From Blastococcus capsensis (GTDB lineage Bacteria > Actinomycetota > Actinomycetes > Mycobacteriales > Geodermatophilaceae), in the NCBI RefSeq assembly GCF_030165005.1, contig NZ_JASNNW010000012.1:62001-126000 (forward strand): a stretch of DNA of 64,000 nucleotides, in the 5' to 3' direction. A program made the position numbers and the translations under genes. Below the pieces are notes generated by a model that was not told where the DNA came from, ran no database searches, and saw only the letters and a program-made list of their open reading frames with translations. Shown piece after piece: positions 26,126 to 35,471 of the stretch; position 1 is the first letter of the stretch; every line of letters starts with the position of its first letter.

Positions 26126-27406
26126 GTGGCCGCTCCCCGACTGACCGCTCCCCTGGCCGGGTCGCTCGACGACCCGGCCCGGGCGCGTGACCTCGCCCGG
26201 ATGAAGCGGCTGGCGACCGGGCTGTTCGTCCTCGCCGCCATCGTCTTCCTCGGTTGCGTGCTGCTCGGGGACGACGGCGGCGCGTGGGTGGGCTACGTCC
26301 GTGCGACCGCCGAGGCCTCCATGGTCGGGGCGCTGGCCGACTGGTTCGCCGTCACCGCGCTGTTCGGGCACCCGCTGCGACTGCCGATCCCGCACACCGC
26401 GATCATCCCGCGGAAGAAGGACCAGATCGGCACCAGCCTGGGCGCCTTCGTCCAGGAGAACTTCCTGACCGCGGCCGTCGTCGACCACACCCTCGAGACG
26501 GTCGACCTCCCCGGCCGGCTGGGCACGTTCCTGGCCGCCCCCGGCCGCGCCGAGCGGCTGGCCGGTGACGCCGGGGTGGCCCTCTCCGGGCTGGGCGACC
26601 TGCTGCGCGACGACGACCTGCGCCCCGCCGTCGCCGCGCTCGTCGAGCGCAAGCTGCACGAGACGCCCGCAGCGCCGGCCGTGGCCCGGGCGCTGGAGCT
26701 CGTGGTCGACGGGGACCGGCACCAGGAGGTGCTGTCGGCAGGCCTGCGCGGGCTGGCCCGCTTCCTCGAGGACAACCGGCTGGTCTTCCGCGCCCAGCTC
26801 GGGGACGCCTCCCCCCCGTGGGTGCCGGACTGGGTCGACGACCGGGTGTTCGACCGGGTGTTCGCCGGCCTGCAGGGCTTCCTGACCGAGGTGGGCGACG
26901 ACCCGCGGCACGAGCTGCGTCGCTCCTACGACGCCCGGTTGCGGGCCTACGCGCACGCCCTGCGCACCGATCCCGCCACCGCCGCGCGGATCGAGGAGCT
27001 CAAGGCGGAGCTGCTCCAGCACCCGGCCGTGCGCACCTGGTCGGGCTCGCTGTGGACGCAGGCCAAGGACGCCGTCCTCGCGGCCGCGGCCGACCCCTCG
27101 TCGGAGCTGCGCAGCCGGGTCGCCGGGCTGATCACCGAAGGGGCACGGCTCCTCCGGAGCGACCCCGGGGTGCGGGAATCGGTGCAGAAGCAGGGCCGGC
27201 GGGCCGCCGTCTACCTGGTCGAGCGGTTCTCCAGCGACCTCGCCGACCTGGTGGGCACGACCGTCGCCCGCTGGGACACCGAGGAGACCAGCCGCCGCAT
27301 CGAGCTGCAGGTGGGCCGGGACCTGCAGTGGATCCGGGTCAACGGCACCGTCGTCGGTGGCCTCGCCGGCCTGGTCATCTACACCGTCGCCCAGCTGCTG
27401 GGCTGA
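26126..27406 (+). CDS. DUF445 membrane protein
   Basis: A 426-residue protein with the DUF445 pattern. The N-terminal helix is ATGLFVLAAIVFLGCVLLG and the conserved AEASMVGALADWFAVTALFGHP and IPHTAIIPRKKDQIG follow. A long helical region runs to a C-terminal membrane segment (WIRVNGTVVGGLAGLVIYTVAQLLG) preceded by RRIELQVGRDLQ. The function is unknown; the family resembles a membrane-tethered helical rod. GTG at 26126 lies 42 bases after the HtrA stop. Confidence 0.88.
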   Translation: MAAPRLTAPLAGSLDDPARARDLARMKRLATGLFVLAAIVFLGCVLLGDDGGAWVGYVRATAEASMVGALADWFAVTALFGHPLRLPIPHTAIIPRKKDQIGTSLGAFVQENFLTAAVVDHTLETVDLPGRLGTFLAAPGRAERLAGDAGVALSGLGDLLRDDDLRPAVAALVERKLHETPAAPAVARALELVVDGDRHQEVLSAGLRGLARFLEDNRLVFRAQLGDASPPWVPDWVDDRVFDRVFAGLQGFLTEVGDDPRHELRRSYDARLRAYAHALRTDPATAARIEELKAELLQHPAVRTWSGSLWTQAKDAVLAAAADPSSELRSRVAGLITEGARLLRSDPGVRESVQKQGRRAAVYLVERFSSDLADLVGTTVARWDTEETSRRIELQVGRDLQWIRVNGTVVGGLAGLVIYTVAQLLG

Positions 27407-27419
27407 CTACCCTGCATCG

Positions 27420-27896
27420 GTGGACCTCATAGCGGAGCATCTCGAGCGCTGCATCGCGCTCGCCACCGAAGCCCTGGACGCCGGCGACGAGCCGTTCGGC
27501 TCGGTACTGGTGGCGGCTGACGGCAGAGTCCTCGCGGAGGACCGCAACCGCATCATCGCCACCGGGGACCCGACGGCGCATCCCGAGATCACCCTGGCCC
27601 GTTGGGCGGCAACACATCTCAGTCCGGCCGAGCGGGCCGCCGCAACGGTCTACACGTCCGGGGAGCACTGCCCCATGTGCTCGGCGGCACACGGCTGGGC
27701 CGGCGTCGGTCGGATCATGTACGTCCATTCCTCAGCGCAGCTGAGCGAGTGGCTGGCGGAACTCAGCGTTCCGCCGGCGCCGGTACGGCCCATCCCCGTT
27801 CAGGACGTCGTCCCCGGCATCTCGGTGGACGGGCCGGTGCCGGGGCTCGACGAGCGCATGCGGGAACTGCACCGCCGGTACCACGCGGGGTCGTGA
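27420..27896 (+). CDS. Nucleoside/cytidine deaminase-like zinc enzyme
   Basis: A 158-residue member of the CDA/guanine-deaminase superfamily. Zinc ligands and the catalytic Glu are in HPEITLARWAA (HPE in place of the usual HAE) and CPMCSAAHGWAG. DEPFGSVLVAADG matches the tRNA-adenosine/guanine deaminase lineage. The bases attacked cannot be decided; guanine or cytosine are possible. GTG at 27420 starts 14 bases after the DUF445 stop. Confidence 0.85.
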   Translation: MDLIAEHLERCIALATEALDAGDEPFGSVLVAADGRVLAEDRNRIIATGDPTAHPEITLARWAATHLSPAERAAATVYTSGEHCPMCSAAHGWAGVGRIMYVHSSAQLSEWLAELSVPPAPVRPIPVQDVVPGISVDGPVPGLDERMRELHRRYHAGS

Positions 27897-27953
27897 GGAG
27901 CGGGGCCCGGAGGGCTCCCGACGAACGACCTGAGCCGCCCTGCGAGGGCCGCC

Positions 27954-27975
27954 GCCGAGTGGGCCCGGAGGGTCC
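27954..27975 (+). repeat. Short dispersed repeat, copy 1
   Basis: GCCGAGTGGG-CCCGGAGGGTCC. It recurs with one extra G at 55429-55451. It sits after the deaminase gene in the convergent interval before rlmB, and the surrounding bases hold a second GGCCCGGAGGG at 27904. Probably a dispersed 3'-end element. Confidence 0.55.
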
Positions 27976-28001
27976 GCGAGAAGGTGGCGGAACGGCTCAG
28001 C

Positions 28002-28988
28002 TCACGGTGAGCCGCTGCCTGGCCGCGGTGCGCTGCGGAGCAGCGCAGTTTGATAGAGCGCGATTCCCGCCGCCACGCTGACGTTGAGCGACTCGGTGTC
28101 GCGGTCGATCGGGATGCGGACGACGACGTCGCACCGCTCGCGCACCAGCCGGGACAGGCCCGTGCCCTCGGCGCCGACCACCAGCGCGACCGGGTCGGCG
28201 AAACCGTCGAACTCGTGCAGGTCGACGTCGCCGTCGCCCGCCAGGCCGACCGTCATCAGACCGGCGTCCTGGTAGGAGCCGAGCGTGCGGGCGAGGTTGA
28301 CCGCCCGGGCCACCGGGATCCGGGCCGCGGCGCCGGCGCTGGTCCGCCACGCGGACGCGGTCATGCCGACCGCACGACGCTGCGGGACGACGACGCCGTG
28401 CGCGTCGAACGCGGCCGCGGAGCGGACGACCGCGCCGAGGTTGCGCGGGTCGGTGACCCCGTCCAGCGCGACGATGATCGCCGGCCGGCCGGAGTCGCGG
28501 GCCAGGTCGATCAGGTCGTCGGGGTGCGCGTAGTCGTAGGGCGGGACCTGCAGGCCGATGCCCTGGTGCAGCGCACCCTGCGACATCCGGTCGAATTCGG
28601 CCTTGCCGACCTCGAGCAGCGGCAGGCCCCGGTCGGCGGCGAGGCCGAGAGCCTCGGCGATCCGCTCGTCGGTGGTGCGGTGCGTGTCGCCGGTGACGAC
28701 GTACAGCGCGGTGGCCGGGATCTTGGCTCGCAGCGCCTCGACGACCGGGTTCCGGCCGAGCAGCAGCTCCGGCTGCTCCTCGGCCCGCGCACGGGCGCGG
28801 GCCCGGTCGGCGCGCTGCCGCTGCTCGGCGGCTGCCCGTCGCTGCGCCGGGTGGCCGGGCCGTGCCTCGGCCGGCGGTGTCGCACCCCGGCCGGCGAGCG
28901 AGCGGCGGTTCTTGCCGCCGGTCCCGGCGGTCGCGCGCTTCTTGCCCGCGCCTTCGCTGCGGCCGCGCCGCTGGCTGTTGCCGGCCAT
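28002..28988 (-). CDS. rlmB: 23S rRNA (guanosine-2'-O) methyltransferase, RlmB/TrmH family
   Basis: SAM-dependent SPOUT methyltransferase of 328 residues. A basic, low-complexity N-terminal tail (~1-80) precedes a substrate-binding domain ([23 protein letters not shown]) and the SPOUT core ([57 protein letters not shown]). Motif 3 [11 protein letters not shown] is the knot. ATG at 28988 overlaps the cysS stop (TGATG), so translation is coupled. This cysS-rlmB order matches Rv3580c-Rv3579c. Confidence 0.92.
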   Translation of the reverse strand: MAGNSQRRGRSEGAGKKRATAGTGGKNRRSLAGRGATPPAEARPGHPAQRRAAAEQRQRADRARARARAEEQPELLLGRNPVVEALRAKIPATALYVVTGDTHRTTDERIAEALGLAADRGLPLLEVGKAEFDRMSQGALHQGIGLQVPPYDYAHPDDLIDLARDSGRPAIIVALDGVTDPRNLGAVVRSAAAFDAHGVVVPQRRAVGMTASAWRTSAGAAARIPVARAVNLARTLGSYQDAGLMTVGLAGDGDVDLHEFDGFADPVALVVGAEGTGLSRLVRERCDVVVRIPIDRDTESLNVSVAAGIALYQTALLRSAPRPGSGSP

Positions 28989-30418
28989 CAGGAGGTCAGC
29001 TCCCATCGGGGTCCCTGGGGGGTGTCCTCGACGGAGACGCCGAGGCTGGCGAGCTGGTCGCGGATCGCATCCGCGGCCGCGAAGTCCTTGCGGGCGCGGG
29101 CGGCTTGGCGCTGCTCGAGAGCCAGCGCCACGAGGCCGTCGGCCGCCCGGCTGAGCTTCTCGTCGCCGCCGACGGCGGCCCACTGCGGGTCCAGCGGGTC
29201 GAGGCCGAGCACGCCCAGCATCGCGCGCACCGAGCGCAGGGTGCCGGCGACCGCGGCGTCGTTCCCGTCGGCCAGCGCGGTGTTGCCTTCCCGGACGGTC
29301 TCGTGGACGGCCGCGATGGCCGCCGGCGTCCCGAGGTCGTCGTCGAGCGCGTTGCTGAAGTCTGCGCAGAACACGGGGGCACCCGCTGTGTCGCCCGCCC
29401 GCCCCGCCACCCCGTCGATCCCCACCCGCTCGCCCGCGCGCTTCACGAACGACTCGATCCGCCGGTAGGCCGCCGCCGCCTCCTCGAGCGCGGAGTCGGT
29501 GAACTCGATCATCGAGCGGTAGTGCGGCGTGACCAGGTAGTAGCGCAGCTCCACCGGCCGGACCCGCCGGACGACCTCGTCGACCAGCGCCGTGTTGCCC
29601 AGCGACTTGCTCATCTTCTCGCCGCCGAGGGTGACCCAGCCGTTGTGCAGCCAGTACTGGGCGAACCCGTCGCCGGCCGCCCGGGACTGCGCCTGCTCGT
29701 TCTCGTGGTGCGGGAAGCGCAGGTCCAGCCCACCGCCGTGGATGTCGAACTCCGCGCCGAGGTACTTCCCGGCCATGGCCGAGCACTCCAGGTGCCAGCC
29801 GGGGCGGCCGCGGCCCCACGGGGTGGGCCACGAGGCGGTCTCGGGCTCCCCTGGCTTCGCGGCCTTCCACAGCGCGAAGTCGCGCGGGTCCCGCTTGCGC
29901 TCGTCGGTCTCGGTGTCGGCCGCCGGCTGGAGGTCGCCGAGCATCTGGCCGGTCAGCGCCCCGTACTCGGGGAACGACCGGACGTCGAAGTAGACGTCGC
30001 CGTCGACGGCGTAGGCGTGCCCGCGCTCGATCAGCCGCTGCATGAGCTCGACCATCTCGGGGACGTGCCCGGTCGCCCGCGGCTCGTAGGTGGGCGGGAG
30101 GACGCCGAGCACGTCGTAGGCCCGGGTGCAGGCGCGCTCGAACTCGTAGGCCCACGCCCACCACGGGACGCCGTTGGCCTCGGCCTTCGTCAGGATCTTG
30201 TCGTCGATGTCGGTGACGTTGCGGACGTAGGTGACGTCGAGCCCCTGGGCGGTCAGCCAGCGCCGCAGGACGTCGAAGGCGAGCGCGGCGCGGACGTGGC
30301 CGACGTGCGGCGGGCCCTGGACGGTGAGCCCGCAGACGTAGACCGACGCCTTCCCCGGACGCAGGGGCACGAAGTCCCGGACCGCGCGGGCTGCGGTGTC
30401 GTAGAGGCGGAGGCTCAC
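28988..30418 (-). CDS. cysS: Cysteinyl-tRNA synthetase
   Basis: Class I synthetase of 476 residues charging tRNA-Cys. The HIGH motif is [17 protein letters not shown] is [10 protein letters not shown], and zinc ligands lie in [20 protein letters not shown] and [13 protein letters not shown] at 30418 gives the normal N-terminus [13 protein letters not shown]; the longer open frame upstream adds a non-conserved tail. The ispF-ispD-carD genes lie upstream on the same strand beyond an inserted protease gene, whereas in mycobacteria they are directly linked. Confidence 0.96.
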   Translation of the reverse strand: MSLRLYDTAARAVRDFVPLRPGKASVYVCGLTVQGPPHVGHVRAALAFDVLRRWLTAQGLDVTYVRNVTDIDDKILTKAEANGVPWWAWAYEFERACTRAYDVLGVLPPTYEPRATGHVPEMVELMQRLIERGHAYAVDGDVYFDVRSFPEYGALTGQMLGDLQPAADTETDERKRDPRDFALWKAAKPGEPETASWPTPWGRGRPGWHLECSAMAGKYLGAEFDIHGGGLDLRFPHHENEQAQSRAAGDGFAQYWLHNGWVTLGGEKMSKSLGNTALVDEVVRRVRPVELRYYLVTPHYRSMIEFTDSALEEAAAAYRRIESFVKRAGERVGIDGVAGRAGDTAGAPVFCADFSNALDDDLGTPAAIAAVHETVREGNTALADGNDAAVAGTLRSVRAMLGVLGLDPLDPQWAAVGGDEKLSRAADGLVALALEQRQAARARKDFAAADAIRDQLASLGVSVEDTPQGPRWELTS

Positions 30419-30487
30419 TGCGCGGAGTCTACGGACGGCGCGTCCTGGCCGTTCAGCATCGGTGGGTGCCCTGCCCGGAGACGCCAC

Positions 30488-30513
30488 CGGCCGGGCCGTC
30501 GACGGCCCGGCCG
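30488..30513 (-). terminator. 26-base perfect palindrome after the S8 protease
   Basis: CGGCCGGGCC pairs with GGCCCGGCCG around GTCGAC, itself self-complementary. It lies 12 bases beyond the stop of the minus-strand protease gene, so it probably terminates that transcript. Confidence 0.7.
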
Positions 30514-30525
30514 ATGACGACGGGA

Positions 30526-31800
30526 TCAGAAGGCGTCGACGTCGAGCAGCGGCTCCTTGGTCGTATCCCCGTCGTCGCTGTTGTCCCAGCCGTCGTTCCC
30601 GGCCAGGAGCAGGGCTGCCTTGACCTGCTCCGGCGTGGCAGCGTTGGCAGCCCGGTAGAGTGCGGCCGCGCCGGCGACGTGCGGCGAGGCCATCGACGTC
30701 CCGCTGATGGTGGTGTAGCCGCCCCCCTTCCAGGTCGAGTCGATGCAGACCCCGGGCGCGACCAGGTCGACGTCGGCCCCGTGGTTGGAGAAGTCGGCGA
30801 AGGTGTCGTCCCCGTCAGTGCGGCAGGTCGGGGACCCCAGACCTCCCGGCGCGCCGTCGAAGTCCGCCAGTGCGGAGACGGTGATGACCTCGTCGTACGC
30901 GGCGGGCACGAAGCCTGCCGCATCGGCGCTGTCGTTCCCCGCCGCCACGACGTGCGTCACGCCGCCGGAGACCGACGTGCAGATCGCGTCGTGCAGTGCG
31001 TCACCCGTCGAGCACCCGGCCACCGTCGGCTCCGTCCCGGTGCCGCCGAGGCTCATGTTCGCGACCTCGATGGTGCTCCGGTTCGCGGTCACCCAGTCGA
31101 CACCGCAGATGATCGAGGACCAACTGCCGCTGCCCTGGTTGTTCAGGACCCGCACCGCCCAGAGCCGGGCACCGGGCGCGACACCGACGACGCCGTCGCC
31201 GTCGTCCTCGGCGCCGATGGTCCCGGCGACGTGGGTGCCGTGGCCGTTGCCGTCGTCATAGGTGTTCTTGCCGCCGCGGACGCAGTTCTTGCCGCCGACG
31301 ACGTTCAGATCGGGGTGGTCGACGTCGATGCCGGTGTCGATGACCGCCACGTCCACCTGGACACTTCCGCTGCCGTCGCCGGAGACCGTGCTCGACAGCT
31401 CGCCGTCGATGCGTGCGATCCCGGTCGGCAGGCGCTGTGCGGCGGTGCTCGCCGGTTCCCGGTTCGGCGGGGCGACGGCCGTGACCACACGATCGCGCTG
31501 GACCGACGCCACCCGGGGATCCCGCGCCACACGGGCGGCAGCCTGCTCCGACATCCGGGCGGCGTAGCCGCGGAGCGCGTGCTGGTAGAGGTGGTCGACC
31601 TGGGCGCCGTGCTGCCGGGCGTGCTCGCCGGACACCCGCTCCGGCGCCTGGCCGGGCTGGAGGGTCACGATCCAGGCGCCCGGGATCGCGCCCGGTCCGG
31701 CAGGGGGGACCTGCGCGTTCGCGGGAGCGGCGAGCAGCGCCAGGGACGTGGAGGCGAGTGCCGCCGCGGCGAGCAGGCGTGAACGGGCGGAGCCGGGCAT
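30526..31800 (-). CDS. Secreted subtilisin-like serine protease (S8)
   Basis: A 424-residue exported protease. A Sec signal peptide ([22 protein letters not shown]) precedes an I9-type propeptide ([23 protein letters not shown] to [10 protein letters not shown]). The catalytic triad is Asp in [14 protein letters not shown], His in [12 protein letters not shown] and Ser in [18 protein letters not shown] at 31800 is preceded by AGAGG and gives a proper signal sequence. The gene lies between ispF and cysS in an otherwise conserved cluster and has its own terminator, so it looks like an insertion. Cysteine pairs suggest disulfides outside the cell. Confidence 0.92.
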   Translation of the reverse strand: MPGSARSRLLAAAALASTSLALLAAPANAQVPPAGPGAIPGAWIVTLQPGQAPERVSGEHARQHGAQVDHLYQHALRGYAARMSEQAAARVARDPRVASVQRDRVVTAVAPPNREPASTAAQRLPTGIARIDGELSSTVSGDGSGSVQVDVAVIDTGIDVDHPDLNVVGGKNCVRGGKNTYDDGNGHGTHVAGTIGAEDDGDGVVGVAPGARLWAVRVLNNQGSGSWSSIICGVDWVTANRSTIEVANMSLGGTGTEPTVAGCSTGDALHDAICTSVSGGVTHVVAAGNDSADAAGFVPAAYDEVITVSALADFDGAPGGLGSPTCRTDGDDTFADFSNHGADVDLVAPGVCIDSTWKGGGYTTISGTSMASPHVAGAAALYRAANAATPEQVKAALLLAGNDGWDNSDDGDTTKEPLLDVDAF

Positions 31801-32002
31801 GAGGCCTCTTCGGTGGGTGAAGGCAGCCCCGGACTCACCGGAACGCGACCGGCGGCGAGGGCGGCAGCTGAGGAGCAGGTGGTGCCGGACGGCAGGCGGC
31901 GAGCTCTCGATGGTGACGCCGGCAACAGTGTGCGGCCGCCGAGCCGCCCAGACCAGCACTCGGCGCATCCCGACCGCAGGTGTCGAACCGGGCCAGCGAC
32001 GG

Positions 32003-32485
32003 TCAGGCCGTCCGCACCACCAGGGCGGTGGCCACCGCGGCCCGCCCCTCGCCCCGGCCGGTGAGCCCGAGCCCGTCGGTGGTGGTGGCGGTCACGCTGA
32101 CCGGTGCGCCCAGCGCGGCGGAGAGCACCGCCTCGGCCTCCCCTCGCCGGGGCCCGAGCCTCGGGGTGGTCGCGATCAGCTGGACCGAGGCGTTGCCGAC
32201 GTGCCAGCCCTCGCGCGCCAGGACCTCCCGGACGTGCTCCAGCACCGCCGGTCCCGTCACGCCGGCCCAGCGCGGGTCGTCGGTGCCGAGCAGACCGCCG
32301 ATGTCGCCGAGGCCGGCGGCCGACAGCACCGCATCGGTCAGCGCATGGGCGACGATGTCGCCGTCGGAGTGACCGGCGCAGCCGTCGACCCCGGGCCATT
32401 CCAGGCCCGCCAGCCGGCACGGCCTCCCCGGCTCGATCGGGTGGACGTCGGTGCCGATGCCGACCCGCAGGCTGGCGGCGGTCAC
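32003..32485 (-). CDS. ispF: 2-C-methyl-D-erythritol 2,4-cyclodiphosphate synthase
   Basis: A 160-residue trimeric enzyme of the non-mevalonate isoprenoid pathway. Metal ligands lie in GIGTDVHP and [28 protein letters not shown] is the conserved C-terminal loop. The GTG start overlaps the ispD stop by four bases, so the two consecutive pathway enzymes are translated together. Confidence 0.96.
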   Translation of the reverse strand: MTAASLRVGIGTDVHPIEPGRPCRLAGLEWPGVDGCAGHSDGDIVAHALTDAVLSAAGLGDIGGLLGTDDPRWAGVTGPAVLEHVREVLAREGWHVGNASVQLIATTPRLGPRRGEAEAVLSAALGAPVSVTATTTDGLGLTGRGEGRAAVATALVVRTA

Positions 32486-33141
32486 CGGCGCACCTGCGCC
32501 TCGGCCAGCACCAGGTCGTGCGGGACGGTGATCTTGGCGGCGCGCTCGTCGCCGGGGACGGTGTGGACGCGGACGCCGGCGGCGCGCACGACGGCGGCGT
32601 CGTCGGTGAGTTCGGTGCCGTCAGGGAGCGCCGCGTAGGCGGCGATCAGGGCGGCACGGTCGAAACCCTGCGGCGTCTGCACCCGGCGCAGGGTGGCACG
32701 GGGCAGCGACCCGGTGACGACGCCGCCGTCGTCGACCACCACGGTGGTGTCGACGACGGGCAGGACCGGGACGACGGCGGGTGCGCCGGCGGCGAGCGCC
32801 GCCACCACCCGGGCGACCACCCCAGGTGGGGTGAGCGGCCGCGCGGCGTCGTGGATCAGGACGACGTCGGCGTCCCCGGCGGCGGCCAGCCCGGCGCGGA
32901 CGGAGGCGGTGCGGCTGGCCCCACCGTCGAGGAGGCGCACCTCCGTGGGCAGCACCGCAGCGAAGGCGGCGCGGTCAGCGGCCGGCACGGTGACGACGAC
33001 GTCGGCCACGCCTGCGGCGAGCAGGCCCTCGACCGCCCAGCTGACCAGGGGCCGCCCGGCGAGCGGCACCAGTGCCTTGGGGCGGTCGGCCCCCAGACGC
33101 GAACCGCTCCCGGCCGCTGCGACGATCGCGACAGCGTGCAC
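32482..33141 (-). CDS. ispD: 2-C-methyl-D-erythritol 4-phosphate cytidylyltransferase
   Basis: A 219-residue nucleotidyltransferase that makes CDP-methylerythritol from CTP. The CTP-binding signature [19 protein letters not shown], the DAARP motif ([11 protein letters not shown]) and the C-terminal FLAxTDD-like [11 protein letters not shown] are present. GTG at 33141 is the start. It lies 36 bases downstream of carD and overlaps ispF. Confidence 0.96.
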   Translation of the reverse strand: MHAVAIVAAAGSGSRLGADRPKALVPLAGRPLVSWAVEGLLAAGVADVVVTVPAADRAAFAAVLPTEVRLLDGGASRTASVRAGLAAAGDADVVLIHDAARPLTPPGVVARVVAALAAGAPAVVPVLPVVDTTVVVDDGGVVTGSLPRATLRRVQTPQGFDRAALIAAYAALPDGTELTDDAAVVRAAGVRVHTVPGDERAAKITVPHDLVLAEAQVRR

Positions 33142-33177
33142 GGGAGTGGTCCGGTTCGTTCTGAGGAGGTGGCCAGC

Positions 33178-33660
33178 TCAGCTGGCGAGGACCTCGTCGA
33201 GCAGGACCTCGGCCTTGTCCTCGTTGGTGCCCTCGGCGAGTGCCAGCTCGCTCACCAGGATCTGGCGGGCCTTGGACAGCATCCGCTTCTCGCCGGCGGA
33301 GAGCCCCCGGTCCTTGTCGCGGCGCCACAGGTCGCGGACGACCTCGGCAACCTTGTTCACGTCGCCCGAGGCCAGCTTCTCGAGGTTGGCCTTGTAGCGG
33401 CGCGACCAGTTCGTCGGCTCCTCGGTGTGCGGGGCGCGGAGCACCTCGAACACGCGGTTGAGCCCTTCCTGACCGACGACGTCACGGACGCCGACGATCT
33501 CTGCGTTGTCGGCCGGCACACGCACGGTGAGGTCGCCCTGGGCGACCTTCAGCACGAGGTAGGCCTTCTCTTCGCCCTTGATCGTCCGCTTCTCGATCGC
33601 CTCGATGAGCGCGGCACCGTGGTGCGGGTAGACGACGGTCTCGCCGACAGTGAAGCCCAT
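33178..33660 (-). CDS. carD: CarD-family RNA-polymerase-binding transcription regulator
   Basis: A 160-residue regulator that binds the RNA polymerase beta subunit and stabilises open promoter complexes. The Tudor-like N-terminal RNAP-interaction domain is [25 protein letters not shown]. The helical C-terminal domain includes [32 protein letters not shown]. The wedge Trp is present. ATG at 33660 is fixed by a normal start and RBS-like GAAAGGGG upstream. The carD-ispD-ispF order is standard for actinobacteria. Confidence 0.97.
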   Translation of the reverse strand: MGFTVGETVVYPHHGAALIEAIEKRTIKGEEKAYLVLKVAQGDLTVRVPADNAEIVGVRDVVGQEGLNRVFEVLRAPHTEEPTNWSRRYKANLEKLASGDVNKVAEVVRDLWRRDKDRGLSAGEKRMLSKARQILVSELALAEGTNEDKAEVLLDEVLAS

Positions 33661-33687
33661 GTGGATGTGACCCCTTTCGCTCCCCCT

Positions 33688-33693
33688 AGGTTA
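33688..33693 (-). promoter_or_regulatory. Possible -10 element of carD
   Basis: TAACCT on the minus strand fits TANNNT and stands about 27 bases before the carD ATG, leaving a short leader. No convincing -35 was seen. Confidence 0.35.
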
Positions 33694-33781
33694 GCACGGC
33701 AGACTGACCAGCGGATCCGACCCGGGCAGTAAATCTGCAGGTCAGAGCCCTGATCGATGGACCCGGAGGGGTTGACACAGC

Positions 33782-34639
33782 GTGATTGATGTGCCTGCGG
33801 GGGCCTCCAGGCGACTTGCGGCCGCGCGCGCGCTGGCGCTCGCGACGCACCCGGGACCGACGGTCGCGGTCACCACCGTCGCCACCGTCATGGGGATCTC
33901 CGCGGGTCTCCCCGCCGGCCGGGCAGCCCTGCTCTGCGCCGCTGTCCTCGCAGGTCAGGCGTCCATCGGCTGGAGCAACGACTGGCTGGACGCCGACCGT
34001 GACCGCGCCGTGGCGCGGCCGGACAAGCCGGTGGTGCAGGGGGCGGTGACGCCGGGGACCCTGCGCCGGGCGGCCCTCCTGGCGGCGGGCACGGCCGTCG
34101 TCCTCTCCTTGCTCCTCGGCCTGGTCCCCGGTCTGCTGCTGCTGCTCCTCGTCGCCAGCGGCTGGGCCTACAACGCCGGCCTCAAGCGAACCGTGTGGTC
34201 CGGCGCCGGGTACGTCGTCGGGTTCGGCGCCCTCCCCGCCGGGGTGGTCGCCGCCGCACCGGGCGAGGCGGCCGCCCCGTGGTGGCTGGTCGCCGCCGGC
34301 GCCGCCCTGGGAGCCGCCGCACACCTGGCCAACGTCGCCCCCGACCTGGAGGACGATCTGGCCACCGGCGTCCGCGGCCTCCCGCACCGGCTCGGCGCCC
34401 GGAGGTCGGCGGTGTCCGGGGCACTGCTGCTCGCCGCGGCGTCCCTGGTGCTGGTGCTCGGCCCGGCCGGCGACCCCACCGCCTCCGGGTGGGTCGCCCT
34501 GGCGCTCGCGGCCCCGGCGGCCGCCGTGGCCGCTCTCTCGGGCACACCCCGCTTCCGGGAGCTCGCCTTCCCTGCCGTGATGCTGCTGACCGTGCTCGAC
34601 GTCGTCCTGCTGGTGGCCGGCGGGGCGACGCTCACCTGA
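33782..34639 (+). CDS. UbiA-family prenyltransferase
   Basis: An integral membrane prenyltransferase of 285 residues with about eight hydrophobic segments. The first aspartate-rich motif is SIGWSNDWLDADRDRAV and the second is APDLEDDLATG, which coordinate Mg-prenyl diphosphate. The acceptor is unknown; menaquinone, heme or lipid precursors are all acted on by UbiA relatives. GTG at 33782 is used. It is inserted between carD and the lpqE-like gene, where mycobacteria have none, and it is divergent from carD. Confidence 0.85.
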   Translation: MIDVPAGASRRLAAARALALATHPGPTVAVTTVATVMGISAGLPAGRAALLCAAVLAGQASIGWSNDWLDADRDRAVARPDKPVVQGAVTPGTLRRAALLAAGTAVVLSLLLGLVPGLLLLLLVASGWAYNAGLKRTVWSGAGYVVGFGALPAGVVAAAPGEAAAPWWLVAAGAALGAAAHLANVAPDLEDDLATGVRGLPHRLGARRSAVSGALLLAAASLVLVLGPAGDPTASGWVALALAAPAAAVAALSGTPRFRELAFPAVMLLTVLDVVLLVAGGATLT

Positions 34640-34800
34640 TCCGCCCCGGTCGTCGAGGCCGCACCGCCGGCCTCGCGGAGAGGGACGCGCGACCGGCACC
34701 GCTCCCTGCGGGCGGCGCGCTGGAGCGACCGTTAGGCTCGGGGGGTCTCCGTGCCACCGACCCCCGGTGGCCGGCACGGTCCTGCTGGAGGTCGACGGCT

Positions 34801-35394
34801 GTGAACCGCGCTCTGCGCGCCGCCACCATGGGCGTTCTGCTCTTCTCCCCCGTCGCGCTCGCCGCGTGCAGCGCGGGGCAGGTCACGCAGACCGCCACGC
34901 AGCTGCGCGACCAGCGGGGCGCGATGGCGGAGGTCGGTGACCTGAACCTGCGCGCGATCACCCTCGCGAGTCCCGAGGACGGCGTGTACGAGGCCGGCGA
35001 CGACGCCACGGTGCAGTTGGCCATCGCGAACCCCGGCAACGAGGACGACACCCTGACCGGTATCTCCGGCGAGGGCTTCGACGAGGCGGTCGTCGAAACC
35101 CCCGACGGCAGCGGCTCCGGGTCCGAGGACCTGGAGATCCCGGCCGGGTCGACGGTGTTCGTGGGCGCCGAGGACGGACCCACGATCACCCTCGCCGGTC
35201 TCGACGAGGAACTCACGACCGGCGAGGCCGTCGACCTGCAGCTCACCTTCGAGAACGCCGGCGAGGTGACCGTGCGGGCCGTGGTGACCACCCCCGACGA
35301 GGTGCTCGAGCGTGGCGAGGGCTTCGACTTCCACCACGAGGAGGCGGAGGGCGCCGACGAGGAGGCCGAGGGCGCCGGCGAAGCCCACGGCTGA
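34801..35394 (+). CDS. Lipoprotein, LpqE-like
   Basis: A 197-residue exported lipoprotein. The signal ends in a lipobox LAAC (Cys at residue 23), then a beta-rich domain (AITLASPEDGVYEAGDDATVQLAIANPGNEDDTL; IPAGSTVFVGAEDGPTITLAGL; LTTGEAVDLQLTFENAGEVTVRAVV). The tail is acidic low-complexity (EEAEGADEEAEGAGEAHG). The position between carD and radA and the lipoprotein form match Rv3584 LpqE. The fold resembles copper-chaperone PCuAC proteins, but their Met/His metal ligands are not evident. GTG at 34801 follows GGAGG. Confidence 0.82.
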   Translation: MNRALRAATMGVLLFSPVALAACSAGQVTQTATQLRDQRGAMAEVGDLNLRAITLASPEDGVYEAGDDATVQLAIANPGNEDDTLTGISGEGFDEAVVETPDGSGSGSEDLEIPAGSTVFVGAEDGPTITLAGLDEELTTGEAVDLQLTFENAGEVTVRAVVTTPDEVLERGEGFDFHHEEAEGADEEAEGAGEAHG

Positions 35395-35471
35395 CCCGGA
35401 CTGCTGACCGGCGCCCGCCGGTCGGCGTCCGTTCCCGGGAACTGTCGGTACCGGCAGCTAGCGTCCTCGAC

